Source: an uncultured Phascolarctobacterium sp.
GTDB lineage: Bacteria > Bacillota > Negativicutes > Acidaminococcales > Acidaminococcaceae
Direction: 5' to 3'
NCBI RefSeq assembly: GCF_900753045.1
Contig: NZ_CAADXO010000080.1
Location: forward strand, 1 to 64,000
Length of the DNA stretch: 64,000 bases
Shown: piece by piece, positions 8,128 through 16,881 of the stretch
Layout: each line of letters begins with the position of its first letter
Position numbering within the stretch: position 1 is the stretch's first letter
Translations under genes and position numbers: made by a program
The notes under the pieces: model-generated
The model's database searches: none
What the model saw: only the letters and a program-made list of their open reading frames with translations
Told to the model about the DNA's origin: nothing

Positions 8128-9693
8128 TTAGTTAGCAGATTTGATATCTTTGGTCAGCCAGTAGTAATCGCAAGGCAGGATTTCTGCGTTAGCAATGGAT
8201 TTGTTGGAAACCATGTTGGTTTGCGGATGACCGAATACCAGAGAAGCTGCATCGTCGAGGATAACTTTTTGCATTTCGATAACCAGCTCACGACGTTTAG
8301 CCGGGTCAAATTCTACGCCCAGTTTATCGGACAGAGCGTCGAATTTCGGATTGCTGTAACCGGAACCGTTCTGCTCTTGACCGGTCTTCAGGTACATGTT
8401 CATGAATACTTCAGGATCACCGGCTTGCAGAGTCAGTACGTTGGAAATCAGCAGGTCATAATCACCTTTACGGCCGATACCATCCAGTACGTTGTAGTCA
8501 ACGTTCTTCAGGTTAACTTTAATGCCGACTTTCTTAGCGTCAGCCTGGGTAGCTTCTGCATACAGAGGCAGCTCAGCACGGCCGCTGTAGAATACGAAGT
8601 TCAGTTCCAGGTTTTTGCCGTCTTTATCAACAAAGCCGTCGCCGTTGGTATCTTTCCAGCCAGCTTCAGCAAGCAGCTTTTTAGCGCTTTCAACATTGTA
8701 TTGGTTTTTATCGTATTTGTACAGTTCATCATAACCGTAGTCAACAGAAGGAGGCAGATACGGACCACCAGGAACGAAGGTGTCTTTCAGCAGAACCTTG
8801 TTGTAGGTTACACGGTCCAGAGAACGCAGCAGAGCTTCGCGGACTTTGATATCGCCCAACGGTCTGTCAGCACGTACATTCAGACGAGCAAGTACGTCAC
8901 GCAGGGAAGCGATATTGGAGATGTTGTATTTATTTTTGTCTTTGAACAGCTGCAGGTCGCCTGCTGCAATGTTAATAGCGAAGTCGATTTCACCTTTTTG
9001 CAGAGCCATAGCACGGGTGTTAGGATCGTCGATGGTCAGGATATCAACCTCTTTGAACGGAACCTCGCCATCCCAGTATTTTTCGTTTCTAACCATTTCA
9101 GCTTTAGCTTTGCTGTAGGATTTTACTGTATAAGGACCGGTGCAGATAGCGCCTTGTTTTGCGGTATCACGGTCTTTAATGGTTTGAGTATCAACGATAA
9201 TGAACAGAGGGTCACCAAGCATACCGGGCAGAGTCGGTACCGGTTTTTTGGTTTTGATGATTACGTTCTGGCCTTCACCCTTGATGGATTCATATTCGAA
9301 CATGGATTTTGCACGAGCTGCTTTTTCAAAGGTACGTTGGATAGAAGCTGCTGCCAGCTCACCAGTCAGTTTGGTGCCGTTGGAGAAGCAAGCCTTATCG
9401 TTGATGTGGAAGGTCCAGGTCAGCTTATCATCAGAAACGGTCCATTTATCAGCCAGCCAAGGAACAGCATTCATTTTTTTATCGAATTTAACCAAGCATT
9501 CGCCCAGGCCGTAACGCATTACAATCCAGCCAAAGTAGTTATCGGTGGTTTCCAGGGAGTCAGCGAAGTTGGTAACACCAAATTTTACAACTTCCTTGTG
9601 CTCAGCTTTTTTGTCGCCGCCACAGCCTGCTGCTGCAAATGCCAGTAAACCGATCATAGCCGCTGCTGCGGTAGCTTTAAACATTTTTTTCAT
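8128..9693 (-). CDS. nikA: Solute-binding lipoprotein, family 5 (nickel/cobalt or peptide)
   Basis: A 521-residue extracytoplasmic binding protein. The N-terminus is a lipoprotein signal with lipobox AAGC near residue 24. The body has the SBP family 5 pattern, including the region TGPYTVKSY and a C-terminal DYYWLTK segment that I associate with nickel-type rather than peptide-type members. Its GGAG ribosome binding site lies 9 nt before the ATG at 9693. It is the third gene of the operon. Cobalamin riboswitch control supports cobalt/nickel delivery for B12 synthesis; peptide binding cannot be excluded from sequence alone. Confidence 0.85.
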   Translation of the reverse strand: MKKMFKATAAAAMIGLLAFAAAGCGGDKKAEHKEVVKFGVTNFADSLETTDNYFGWIVMRYGLGECLVKFDKKMNAVPWLADKWTVSDDKLTWTFHINDKACFSNGTKLTGELAAASIQRTFEKAARAKSMFEYESIKGEGQNVIIKTKKPVPTLPGMLGDPLFIIVDTQTIKDRDTAKQGAICTGPYTVKSYSKAKAEMVRNEKYWDGEVPFKEVDILTIDDPNTRAMALQKGEIDFAINIAAGDLQLFKDKNKYNISNIASLRDVLARLNVRADRPLGDIKVREALLRSLDRVTYNKVLLKDTFVPGGPYLPPSVDYGYDELYKYDKNQYNVESAKKLLAEAGWKDTNGDGFVDKDGKNLELNFVFYSGRAELPLYAEATQADAKKVGIKVNLKNVDYNVLDGIGRKGDYDLLISNVLTLQAGDPEVFMNMYLKTGQEQNGSGYSNPKFDALSDKLGVEFDPAKRRELVIEMQKVILDDAASLVFGHPQTNMVSNKSIANAEILPCDYYWLTKDIKSAN

Positions 9694-9726
9694 TAGTCAT
9701 CTCTCCATTTCATATACTCATTTAAC

Positions 9727-9744
9727 CCGGCAGACTTCTGCCGG
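9727..9744 (-). other. Intercistronic hairpin before the binding-protein gene
   Basis: Perfect 8-bp stem CCGGCAGA/TCTGCCGG with a 2-base centre between nikC and nikA, without a T tract. A hairpin here could protect the downstream mRNA and raise binding-protein yield. Confidence 0.6.
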
Positions 9745-9769
9745 ATATCAAAAACTAAGGCGAACATAA

Positions 9770-10606
9770 TTAATCCTGTACGTCATTACGCGGGTCAAGC
9801 ACATCACGCAGATTATCGCCCCAAAGGTTGAAAATCATAACGGTAACAAAGATTGCCAAACCGGGGAAGAACATCAGCCACGGTGCAGTCTGCAGCTGCT
9901 GACGACCTTCATTCAGCATCAGGCCCCATTCAGGAGCAGGCGGTTGGCTGCCGAAGCCCAGAAAGGACAGACCTGCAAGCTCCATCATCAGAGCACCGAT
10001 ATCTGCTGCTGCGGTAATAACCATCATCGGCAAAATATTGGGCAGGATATGTACCCACAGAATATGCGGCGAGGTACCGCCGTTAACAATTGCTGCTTCT
10101 ACATAGTCACGACGTTTAATCTGCAGTACAAGGCTGCGGGATAAACGCGCATATTTTGTCCAGCTTACAATCGTCAGCGCGATTACGGCGTTTACAAGGC
10201 TGCCACCCATAATACCGGCAACAGCGATAGCCAGAATCATGCCAGGGAAGGAAATCATCATATCGGAGATACGCATGATAACCATATCAACTTTACCGCC
10301 GAAATAACCGGAAATAACACCCATAGAAGTGCCAACGATAAATACGCTGGCTACCAGGAACAATACACCGCTCAGGGAAGCACGCGCACCATAAAGCACA
10401 CGGCTTAAGCAGTCACGGCCCAGCTTATCTGTGCCGAACAGATGACTTCCGCCCGGTGCCATGAAAGCATCCTGCATTGTTGCATGAGTCGGATCATACG
10501 GTGCAAGAACAGGTGCCGCAAAAGCAATAGCAATCAGCACCAATACCAGAACTGAGGTTACGGCAAAAGCACGGTTGGTTTTTAAACCATTAATAATTGT
10601 TTCCAT
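9770..10606 (-). CDS. nikC: ABC transporter permease, nickel/dipeptide type
   Basis: A 278-residue DppC/NikC-type permease. An N-terminal membrane helix is followed by the FGTDKLGRDCLSRVLYGAR segment typical of this subfamily, then further membrane helices and the EAA loop EAAIVNGGTSPHILWVHILPN that docks the ATPase. It lies 6 nt after the other permease gene, and ends before a hairpin and the binding-protein gene. The ribosome binding site is weak, which suggests coupling to the upstream gene. Confidence 0.9.
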   Translation of the reverse strand: METIINGLKTNRAFAVTSVLVLVLIAIAFAAPVLAPYDPTHATMQDAFMAPGGSHLFGTDKLGRDCLSRVLYGARASLSGVLFLVASVFIVGTSMGVISGYFGGKVDMVIMRISDMMISFPGMILAIAVAGIMGGSLVNAVIALTIVSWTKYARLSRSLVLQIKRRDYVEAAIVNGGTSPHILWVHILPNILPMMVITAAADIGALMMELAGLSFLGFGSQPPAPEWGLMLNEGRQQLQTAPWLMFFPGLAIFVTVMIFNLWGDNLRDVLDPRNDVQD

Positions 10607-10612
10607 CTGCTC

Positions 10613-11554
10613 TTACCTTACCTTTCTCAGACGCGGATCAAGATAGTTATAAGAGATATCAACAATGAGATTGATAACCATATACATCAACGCAATCCAC
10701 ACAACAACACCTTGTACCAGCTGGAAATCACGGTAGGTAATTGCTTCAATTGCCAGACGGCCAAGGCCGGGCCATTGGAAAACAATCTCGATAACCGCAG
10801 CACCGCCCAGAAGGTTACCTAAAGACAGACCTAAAAGCGTAATCAGCGGCAGCAGAGCGTTCGGAAGAACCTCTTTCCACAGAATATGGCTTTCACTCAT
10901 ACCACGCGCGCGTGCACCGACAACATAGTCCTGATGCAGCTCTTCCAGAATAGCAGCACGCACCTGACGTGTGTACTTGGAAGACATTGCAAAGGCCAAC
11001 GTTGCCGCAGGCAGGATAATCGTGTCAACACCAATCGTACCACCGACAATAGGCAACAAGTCAAGTTGCAGACCAAAAATCCACAGCAGCATCAAGCCAA
11101 CCCAGAAGCCTGGCATTGATACGCCAAGGAAAGTAAAGCTGCGTACTATATAGTCAAACCAGCCACCGCGCTTAACTGCAGAATAAATACCGGCAGGAAT
11201 AGATACCACCAACATCATTGCAAGGGAAGCCAGAGACAATAGGATAGTACCGGGCAAACGCTCGAACAGCTCCTCAACAACAGGCTTTTTAGCCATAAAG
11301 GAGAAACCGAGGTTGCCATGCAGCGCACGACCCAACCAATCCAGATACTGGAAGAAGAAGGGCTTGTCCAGACCTAATTCTGCACGCAGTGCATCAATCT
11401 CGGCCTGACTTACAATAATATCCTCGTTACCTGCAATCATCTGGCGAGCTACATCGCCAGGGGCCAGCATTACCAAAGCAAAGGTAATAAAGCTGATACC
11501 CAAGAGGACGAGGATGATCTGACCCAAACGGGACAGAAGCTGCTTTTTCGTCAA
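10613..11554 (-). CDS. nikB: ABC transporter permease, nickel/dipeptide type (first gene of operon)
   Basis: A 313-residue DppB/NikB-type permease with the N-terminal helix followed by LAPGD, and the EAA loop GARARGMSESHILWKEVLPNALLPL. I take the TTG at 11554 as start: GGAG lies 10 nt upstream and no in-frame ATG occurs before the first membrane helix. The gene begins 17 nt after the riboswitch terminator, so its expression depends on read-through of that terminator. Confidence 0.9.
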   Translation of the reverse strand: MTKKQLLSRLGQIILVLLGISFITFALVMLAPGDVARQMIAGNEDIIVSQAEIDALRAELGLDKPFFFQYLDWLGRALHGNLGFSFMAKKPVVEELFERLPGTILLSLASLAMMLVVSIPAGIYSAVKRGGWFDYIVRSFTFLGVSMPGFWVGLMLLWIFGLQLDLLPIVGGTIGVDTIILPAATLAFAMSSKYTRQVRAAILEELHQDYVVGARARGMSESHILWKEVLPNALLPLITLLGLSLGNLLGGAAVIEIVFQWPGLGRLAIEAITYRDFQLVQGVVVWIALMYMVINLIVDISYNYLDPRLRKVR

Positions 11555-11571
11555 AGCACATCATCTCCATC

Positions 11572-11613
11572 AAAAAAAATTACCCTTCCTGCAAAATGAG
11601 CGCAGAAAGGGTA
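11572..11613 (-). terminator. Expression-platform terminator of the cobalamin riboswitch
   Basis: An 11-bp stem ACCCTTTCTGC/GCAGGAAGGGT (one G-U pair) followed on the minus strand by eight T residues, between the aptamer and nikB. Cobalamin binding is expected to favour this terminator and switch the importer off. Confidence 0.88.
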
Positions 11614-11654
11614 CATACTTACAATGTGCACAATTGTAATTACATATATTTCCG

Positions 11655-11780
11655 TCGCTAGCAGGAATATATCAACTGAGGAAATCAACCTGACTTAGCC
11701 TTTCGGCCTCACAGTGGCTTGACCGCTACGGATTTGCACCGTATTCCGATTATTACCTGCATAGGCAGGCACCTCAGAAG
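11655..11780 (-). promoter_or_regulatory. Cobalamin riboswitch upstream of the ABC importer
   Basis: Read on the minus strand, the segment shows the conserved cobalamin aptamer blocks: GGTGCAAATCCGTAGCGG, then AAGCCACTGTGAGG, then the B12 box AAGTCAGG. A terminator hairpin follows at 11572-11613. Cobalamin riboswitches are known to control B12 synthesis and cobalt/cobalamin transport genes, which frames the substrate prediction for the downstream operon. Confidence 0.92.
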
Positions 11781-11894
11781 AGTATAAATTTGAAAAAGGT
11801 CTTTATATCGGCAAAAAGGAATAAGCTAACACTTATAGATTTATAATAACACTAATTCTCATTATTTGCAACAAATTTGTTACAAAGGTGATGC

Positions 11895-13202
11895 TTATGC
11901 AAACTCTCTTCTCAAAGAAGACAAATAGAATAAAAGTATTATTGACTGCGACAACATGAAGCCCAGCAAGGCCAGCCACAGTCCGCTATTGCCCCAAAGC
12001 GGCACCAGTTGCCACTGCATAAGATAAAATACTAAGAGTGCCATCAGCATCATATTGCGTACCGGTGCGGTTCTGGTAGCTCCGCAGAAAACTCCGTAAA
12101 GCACCATGCCGATGCCGGCGCAGACAGGATAGAATAAAACGAAAACATTGTAGGTCATAGCCATCGCTACCACATCTTCAATATTGGTAAACAGGCGGAT
12201 GAAGAATTCATTGCCCAAGTGATAGCCGAGCATCAGAATTGCGGCCAGCACTAACAGCCATTTAAAGGTCATTTTTATGGTAGCGGCAAACAGCTTGCCG
12301 TTCTTTGCACCTACCGCACGGCCGCTGAAAATCGCCGCTCCGTTTGCCATACCGTCAATCAGATAGCTCATAATATCCTTGAGCTGCAGCAGTACGGCAT
12401 TCGCTGCCAGCACCACAGTACCGAAGGAAGCACCAACCGCCGCAATAATATTATTTACAGTCAACAGGCAGGCAGTACGAATCATCAGATTGACGTTTAC
12501 CTGTAGCATGCCGATAAACTCACGCCAGTCCAGCAGCTCGCCCCAAGGCAGCGCCTTGTAATCAAAATCACCGTAATAGTACATCAGCACTATACTCAGA
12601 ATACCGCCGTAAAGCTGGCTGAGCAAGGTAGCAAGAGCCACGCCCGTGATATCCATATGCAGCCAGAAAACAAACCAGATGCTCAGTGCCATGTTCAGCA
12701 CGTTCATGGAAACCTGCATAAACACGCTCGCCCGCACCCGCGTCTGCCCCATAAGCCAGCCAAGGGCCACATAGTTGCCAAGCACCAACGGTGCGCCCCA
12801 GATAAGAATGTAATAATAATCACGGCACAGCTCGTTGACCTCCGGTGCAGCGCCAATCATGGCCAGATACAGCTCCAAAATCGGCTTTTGGAAAAGAATG
12901 CAGCAGGCACTTATCAGCATGGCCAGTACCAAAGGCTTAAAAAATGCGAGCATACCAAGTCTTTTATCGGCAGCGCCAAAGGCCTGTGCCGCATAACCGG
13001 TAGTACTCACACGTAAAAAACCAAATAACCAATATAAATTGTTGAACAAGATAGCGCCCAGGGAAACTGCTGCGATATATTTGGGGTCCGGAAGCTGTCC
13101 CATAACGGCTGTATTTACCGCACCCATTAAAGGCTGCGTCATTGTCGACAGCATAAACGGTACTGTCAGGCCCAAGTATTCCCTATCAGTCAGCAGGTTC
13201 AC
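11895..13202 (-). CDS. MATE family efflux transporter
   Basis: A 435-residue membrane protein with about twelve hydrophobic helices. The N-terminal half begins LTVPFMLSTMTQPLMGAVNTAVMG and continues with a TGYAAQAFGA segment, the typical MATE/DinF pattern for Na+- or H+-driven export of drugs or metabolites. The start is a GTG at 13202 with GGAG 9 nt upstream. It stands alone; its 3' end lies about 115 nt upstream of the cobalamin aptamer on the same strand. The substrate cannot be told from sequence. Confidence 0.9.
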   Translation of the reverse strand: MNLLTDREYLGLTVPFMLSTMTQPLMGAVNTAVMGQLPDPKYIAAVSLGAILFNNLYWLFGFLRVSTTGYAAQAFGAADKRLGMLAFFKPLVLAMLISACCILFQKPILELYLAMIGAAPEVNELCRDYYYILIWGAPLVLGNYVALGWLMGQTRVRASVFMQVSMNVLNMALSIWFVFWLHMDITGVALATLLSQLYGGILSIVLMYYYGDFDYKALPWGELLDWREFIGMLQVNVNLMIRTACLLTVNNIIAAVGASFGTVVLAANAVLLQLKDIMSYLIDGMANGAAIFSGRAVGAKNGKLFAATIKMTFKWLLVLAAILMLGYHLGNEFFIRLFTNIEDVVAMAMTYNVFVLFYPVCAGIGMVLYGVFCGATRTAPVRNMMLMALLVFYLMQWQLVPLWGNSGLWLALLGFMLSQSIILLFYLSSLRREFA

Positions 13203-13458
13203 TCTATCTATCTCCTTTGTTTATTCGCACTAAATTTTATTTTAAAAATTATCTTGTGTGAATAGCTTATCATATGTTATAATTTATTGCAAGTAAAAAA
13301 AGTAGCAATTGCTGAAAATATTTCTGCGGAATTTTGCCAATCTCCTTCAAAGAATAATTTGTATGCCATTGCTTAATTTTTTAAGCTTCAGTTAGCAGCC
13401 GCTAATACGAAAAGCAATATTAATAAAAGTATGAGAAATATATCAAAGGAGTGAGCAC

Positions 13459-14433
13459 ATGTCTGACACACTAAAGGTATGTGGACTGACGATTGAACGT
13501 GGCACTAAACTGCGCACGTACCTGCCTGTCCCGGACACCAATGTAAAAATCCCTCTGACTATTATCAACGGTGACCAAGACGGTCCCACCTTGCTTATTA
13601 CCGCAGGCATCCACGGCGGTGAATATCCCGGTATCGCTGCGGCAATGGAGCTGGGCCGCGATATTGAGCCCGAGCACGTAGCAGGCTGCCTGATTATGAT
13701 GCACCCGGTAAATATCCAGGGCTTCTGGGCACGCCGCGAAATGATTGTACCCGAAGACGGCAAAAACCTGAACCGCGTTTTCCCCGGTGACCCCATGGGT
13801 ACGCTTGCCGATAAAACTGCATATTTAATCAGCAATAACTTCTTCTCTATTGCCGATTTTTATGTAGACATGCACAGCGGCGATATCCACGAAAGCCTGC
13901 ATCCTTATGTTTATTATCCCGGACAGCCTACTCCCGAAGTAGAAAAGAAATCTCGTTCCGTAGCACGTGTACTCGACATGGAATATATGGTACGTTCATT
14001 GGCAACCGGCGGTGCCTATAACTACGCCGCCAGCACCGGACTTCCTTCTATTCTTATTGAACGCGGCGGCGCCGGCCTCTGCCTGCACGAGGATATTGAA
14101 GCCTACAAGGATGATATCCGCAACATCCTGCGCAAGCTGAAAATGTTCTCCCTGCCTGTAAAGCCACGCCATCACTCTCCGCGTGATGTAGAAAACCTTA
14201 TTTATCTGGAAGCGTTGGAAACTGGCTGCTGGCTGCACCACATCCACAGCGGCGATTTTGTTGAAGAAGGCCAGGTTTTGGGACGCATCACCGACGTTTT
14301 CGGCAACACGCTGACAACCTATTACGCAGAGCAGACAGGTGTAATCCTTTACGTCTGCCCGGCACTGGCATCTCCCAAGGGCACCATTCTTGTTGCCTAC
14401 GGCACCATCAAGGAATTTGATGACGAAGAATAA
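13459..14433 (+). CDS. M14-family deacylase, succinylglutamate desuccinylase/aspartoacylase-like
   Basis: A 324-residue zinc-dependent amide hydrolase of the AstE/AspA group. The zinc motif HGGE (H52, E55) and a third ligand in DMHSGD (H139) are in place, as is an NLNRVFPG arginine segment that binds the substrate carboxylate. The C-terminal part resembles the beta-domain of these proteins. GGAG lies close to the ATG at 13459. No arginine-succinylation genes are nearby, so the substrate (an N-acyl amino acid or similar) is undetermined. Confidence 0.87.
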   Translation: MSDTLKVCGLTIERGTKLRTYLPVPDTNVKIPLTIINGDQDGPTLLITAGIHGGEYPGIAAAMELGRDIEPEHVAGCLIMMHPVNIQGFWARREMIVPEDGKNLNRVFPGDPMGTLADKTAYLISNNFFSIADFYVDMHSGDIHESLHPYVYYPGQPTPEVEKKSRSVARVLDMEYMVRSLATGGAYNYAASTGLPSILIERGGAGLCLHEDIEAYKDDIRNILRKLKMFSLPVKPRHHSPRDVENLIYLEALETGCWLHHIHSGDFVEEGQVLGRITDVFGNTLTTYYAEQTGVILYVCPALASPKGTILVAYGTIKEFDDEE

Positions 14434-14439
14434 AATTTG

Positions 14440-14467
14440 CCTATGGCCTTTATTGATTAGCCATAGG
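14440..14467 (+). terminator. Hairpin after the M14 deacylase gene
   Basis: Perfect 8-bp stem CCTATGGC/GCCATAGG with a 12-nt loop directly after the stop codon. There is no clear T tract, so this is a weak terminator or an end-protecting hairpin. Confidence 0.5.
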
Positions 14468-14548
14468 TACCCTCCTGCTTAGGTTAGCACTTAATCTCTA
14501 TGCAGGAAATTTTTCTCTGAAAACTGTAAAATATTTTGCAAAAACCGC

Positions 14549-14578
14549 TTGACAAAGCCTTTGCTAACCGCTTATAAT
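14549..14578 (+). promoter_or_regulatory. Promoter of the CDF exporter leader
   Basis: TTGACA (14549-14554), 18-nt spacer, TATAAT (14573-14578). Transcription would start about 30 nt before the NiCo aptamer. Confidence 0.85.
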
Positions 14579-14616
14579 TCAGATAATCTCTTTGCACTGC
14601 AATTTAGCTACAGTAC

Positions 14617-14705
14617 AAACTGATCAGGCGGTAAACCTTCTTCCGGGTTTTTGCAGCCGGGCCCTCTGGGCAGCAGACCTTGACGCAACGTCTGCGGGAC
14701 AGTTA
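14617..14705 (+). promoter_or_regulatory. NiCo riboswitch (czcD motif)
   Basis: The RNA contains the conserved blocks of the Ni2+/Co2+-sensing NiCo riboswitch: ACTGATCAGGC, then GCAGCCGGGC, then GGCAGCAGAC, then GTCTGCGGGACAGT, giving a four-stem junction. It lies upstream of a cation diffusion facilitator, its best-known target class. A terminator overlaps the last aptamer helix, so metal binding should open the gene. Confidence 0.92.
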
Positions 14706-14729
14706 ACTACTATCTCGCAGGCGTTTTTT
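14687..14729 (+). terminator. Terminator of the NiCo riboswitch expression platform
   Basis: AACGTCTGCG pairs with CGCAGGCGTT, then a T6 tract. The 5' arm is shared with the last helix of the aptamer, so the aptamer and the terminator exclude each other, as expected of an ON switch. Confidence 0.88.
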
Positions 14730-14779
14730 GTATGTAAAAGGCCTGCACAAATGCAAAGACCACTTTAGGAGGTTTTATT

Positions 14780-15724
14780 ATGAAATTTGAAAACGATGCT
14801 GAAAGAATCGCTATGATTGTTTCTATCAACAGTATTATCGGTAATCTGCTTTTATCATTAGGCAAGCTGATTGCCGGTTTCGTCGCCCAATCCGCTGCCA
14901 TGGTTTCCGATGGTATCCATTCCGCGTCCGATGTTTTCGGTACCCTCATTGTTATGGCCGGCGTAAAGTTTTCCAACAAGGCTTCGGATGAAGAGCATCC
15001 CTACGGCCACGAACGTATCGAATGCATTGCTGCCATTCTTTTGGCGGTAATCCTAACTATTATCGCTCTGCTCATCGGCTACAGCGGTTACGAAAAAATC
15101 GTAGGCGACCCGGCTGAGCTGGAGGTCCCCGGACAGCTTGCTCTGTGGGCAGCAATTATTTCCATTGTTGCCAAAGAAGCAATGTTCTGGTACACCCGTA
15201 ACGCTGCACAAAAAATCAATTCCGGCGCACTGATGGCAGAAGCATGGCATCATCGCAGCGACGCTATGAGCTCCGTCGGTGCTTTCATCGGTATTTTGGG
15301 CGCACGCATGGGCTATCCTATTTTAGACCCCATCGCCAGCTTAGTTATCTGTGTGATGATTTTATATGCTGCCTACGAAGTATTCAAGGATTCTATGGAT
15401 AAGATGGTTGACCGCAGCTGTGATGAGGAAACAGCAACTGCTATGGAAGAGCTTGTCTCCCGCGTTCCCGGCGTAGAGCATCTTGACAGTCTGCACAGCC
15501 GTCTTTTCGGCAGCCGTATTTATGTTGATATCGAAATCAGCGTCAAGGATAACCTTACTCTGCTGCAGGCACATCATATCGCCGAAATGGTGCACACTGC
15601 CGTTGAAGCCAACTTCCCGCTGGTAAAACATTGCATGGTTCATGTCAATCCTTTGAGCGAGGACAGCCACGAAGCCTGCACTATGCTGCCGCCGGATTTA
15701 CGTCCTCACAAACTGCATGATTAA
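14780..15724 (+). CDS. Cation diffusion facilitator (probable Ni/Co exporter)
   Basis: A 314-residue CDF protein. The first metal-site helix reads MVSDGIHSASD (D44, H47, D51) and the second EAWHHRSDAMSS, matching the tetrahedral transport site. A basic/acidic loop with HPYGHERIE follows helix 2, and a cytosolic C-terminal domain begins near residue 205 and ends with a His-containing tail. The AGGAGG ribosome binding site is 8 nt before the ATG. NiCo riboswitch control points to export of excess Ni2+ or Co2+, with antiport of protons assumed from the family. Confidence 0.93.
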   Translation: MKFENDAERIAMIVSINSIIGNLLLSLGKLIAGFVAQSAAMVSDGIHSASDVFGTLIVMAGVKFSNKASDEEHPYGHERIECIAAILLAVILTIIALLIGYSGYEKIVGDPAELEVPGQLALWAAIISIVAKEAMFWYTRNAAQKINSGALMAEAWHHRSDAMSSVGAFIGILGARMGYPILDPIASLVICVMILYAAYEVFKDSMDKMVDRSCDEETATAMEELVSRVPGVEHLDSLHSRLFGSRIYVDIEISVKDNLTLLQAHHIAEMVHTAVEANFPLVKHCMVHVNPLSEDSHEACTMLPPDLRPHKLHD

Positions 15725-15773
15725 ACAAAACTTACTTATTTGATGTAAAAAGTTTTTTAAAGAATTTTTTCGA

Positions 15774-15812
15774 TATACCCTCTTGACAATCCCTAGAAAG
15801 GGGGTATATAAT
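15774..15812 (+). promoter_or_regulatory. Promoter with inverted-repeat operator upstream of an amino-acid binding protein
   Basis: TTGACA (15783-15788), 18-nt spacer, TATAAT (15807-15812). An inverted repeat, TATACCCTCTT (15774-15784) and AAGGGGGTATA (15798-15808), has 11-bp arms with one mismatch and covers both promoter boxes, so it looks like a repressor site. The regulator is unknown. Confidence 0.72.
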
Positions 15813-15891
15813 TTAGGCAATCAATGAGTAACTGCTCATATGAGTAATTAATATACTGCTAAATCAATAAATTATTTGGAGGTATCTGCTA

Positions 15892-16680
15892 ATGAAAAAG
15901 ATATTATTTATTCTTGTCAGCATGCTGTGCCTGCTTTTATCCGCCGGCTGCGGCAGCGACAAACAAACAGCGCAAGCACCCGCTTCCGACAAGGTACTGC
16001 GTGTGGCAACATCACCTGCTTCTCCGCCCTTTGAGCTTTATCTCAAAGAGCAGAACAAATTTACCGGCTTTGATATCGATTTAATCAACGATGTGGCTAA
16101 AAAAATGGGTTATGACAGAGTTGAATTTATCAACACCCCGTTCGACGAACTTCTGCCCGGCCTTAACCACAAGAAATATGATATCGCCATGAACAACTTC
16201 AGTAAAACCAAAGCACGTACCATTGACTATGCTGCAAGTGATTCCTATGCCAAGGCTGCTTTCTCTATCGTTGCCAAAAAAGGCAGCAACCTCAAAGCAG
16301 ATATCGACAGCATGAACGGCCGTAAGATTGCCATCAAAAAAGGTGCTTCTGCTGTGCGCGTAGCAAAATCCTTCCCCGGCAGCATCATCGTTGAATATCC
16401 GGAAAATGCCAGTGCTTTACATGCAGTAGAAACAGGCGAAGCTGACTACGCTATCTGCGGTAACCTCACTACCGCTTTCTATATGACGCACACCGATGAC
16501 GACAACTGCCTGCAGGTTGTAGGCCATTCCGAACGCCAGGATGACCTTGTTGTCTACGCCGAAAAAGGTAATGAAGAGCTGATTAAAAAATTCAACGTTG
16601 CTTTGAGCGACTATAAAAAGAGCGGCGAATATAAAAAACTCATCAACTTCTACTTCGGCGATATCGAAAAACAATCCTAA
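15892..16680 (+). CDS. Amino-acid ABC transporter substrate-binding lipoprotein (family 3)
   Basis: A 262-residue periplasmic-type binding protein with lipoprotein signal (lipobox LSAGC) and the family 3 pattern: PPFELYLKEQNKFTGFDIDLI, the later NNFSKTKAR and DYAASDSYAKAA. These proteins deliver polar amino acids to ABC importers. No permease or ATPase gene is adjacent, so it must work with a distant or shared transporter, or act as a sensor. GGAGG lies 9 nt before the ATG. A terminator follows at about 16824. Confidence 0.88.
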   Translation: MKKILFILVSMLCLLLSAGCGSDKQTAQAPASDKVLRVATSPASPPFELYLKEQNKFTGFDIDLINDVAKKMGYDRVEFINTPFDELLPGLNHKKYDIAMNNFSKTKARTIDYAASDSYAKAAFSIVAKKGSNLKADIDSMNGRKIAIKKGASAVRVAKSFPGSIIVEYPENASALHAVETGEADYAICGNLTTAFYMTHTDDDNCLQVVGHSERQDDLVVYAEKGNEELIKKFNVALSDYKKSGEYKKLINFYFGDIEKQS

Positions 16681-16823
16681 AACACCCCTAACTCAGCTAA
16701 AAGCTTAAAGCTTTATATATACCACACCCCTTACAATACTCTTTTTATAATACTCCTATAATACTCCTTATCAGCCGGCATCCCCTAACGCCGGCGAACA
16801 AACACTCAACTCATCAAAACCAG

Positions 16824-16861
16824 AAAAGCCTTGCAGTAAGTCCAAACTGCAAGGCTTTTTT
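16824..16861. terminator. Bidirectional terminator between the binding-protein gene and glpK
   Basis: A 10-bp stem GCCTTGCAGT/ACTGCAAGGC with T6 on the plus strand and a shorter T run on the minus strand, between convergent genes. Confidence 0.9.
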
Positions 16862-16881
16862 GCTGTATTTTTATATTTAGT

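Noticed and set aside
8074..9648. Plus-strand open frame of 524 codons
   Set aside because: Antisense to the binding-lipoprotein gene, without start signals or recognisable domains.
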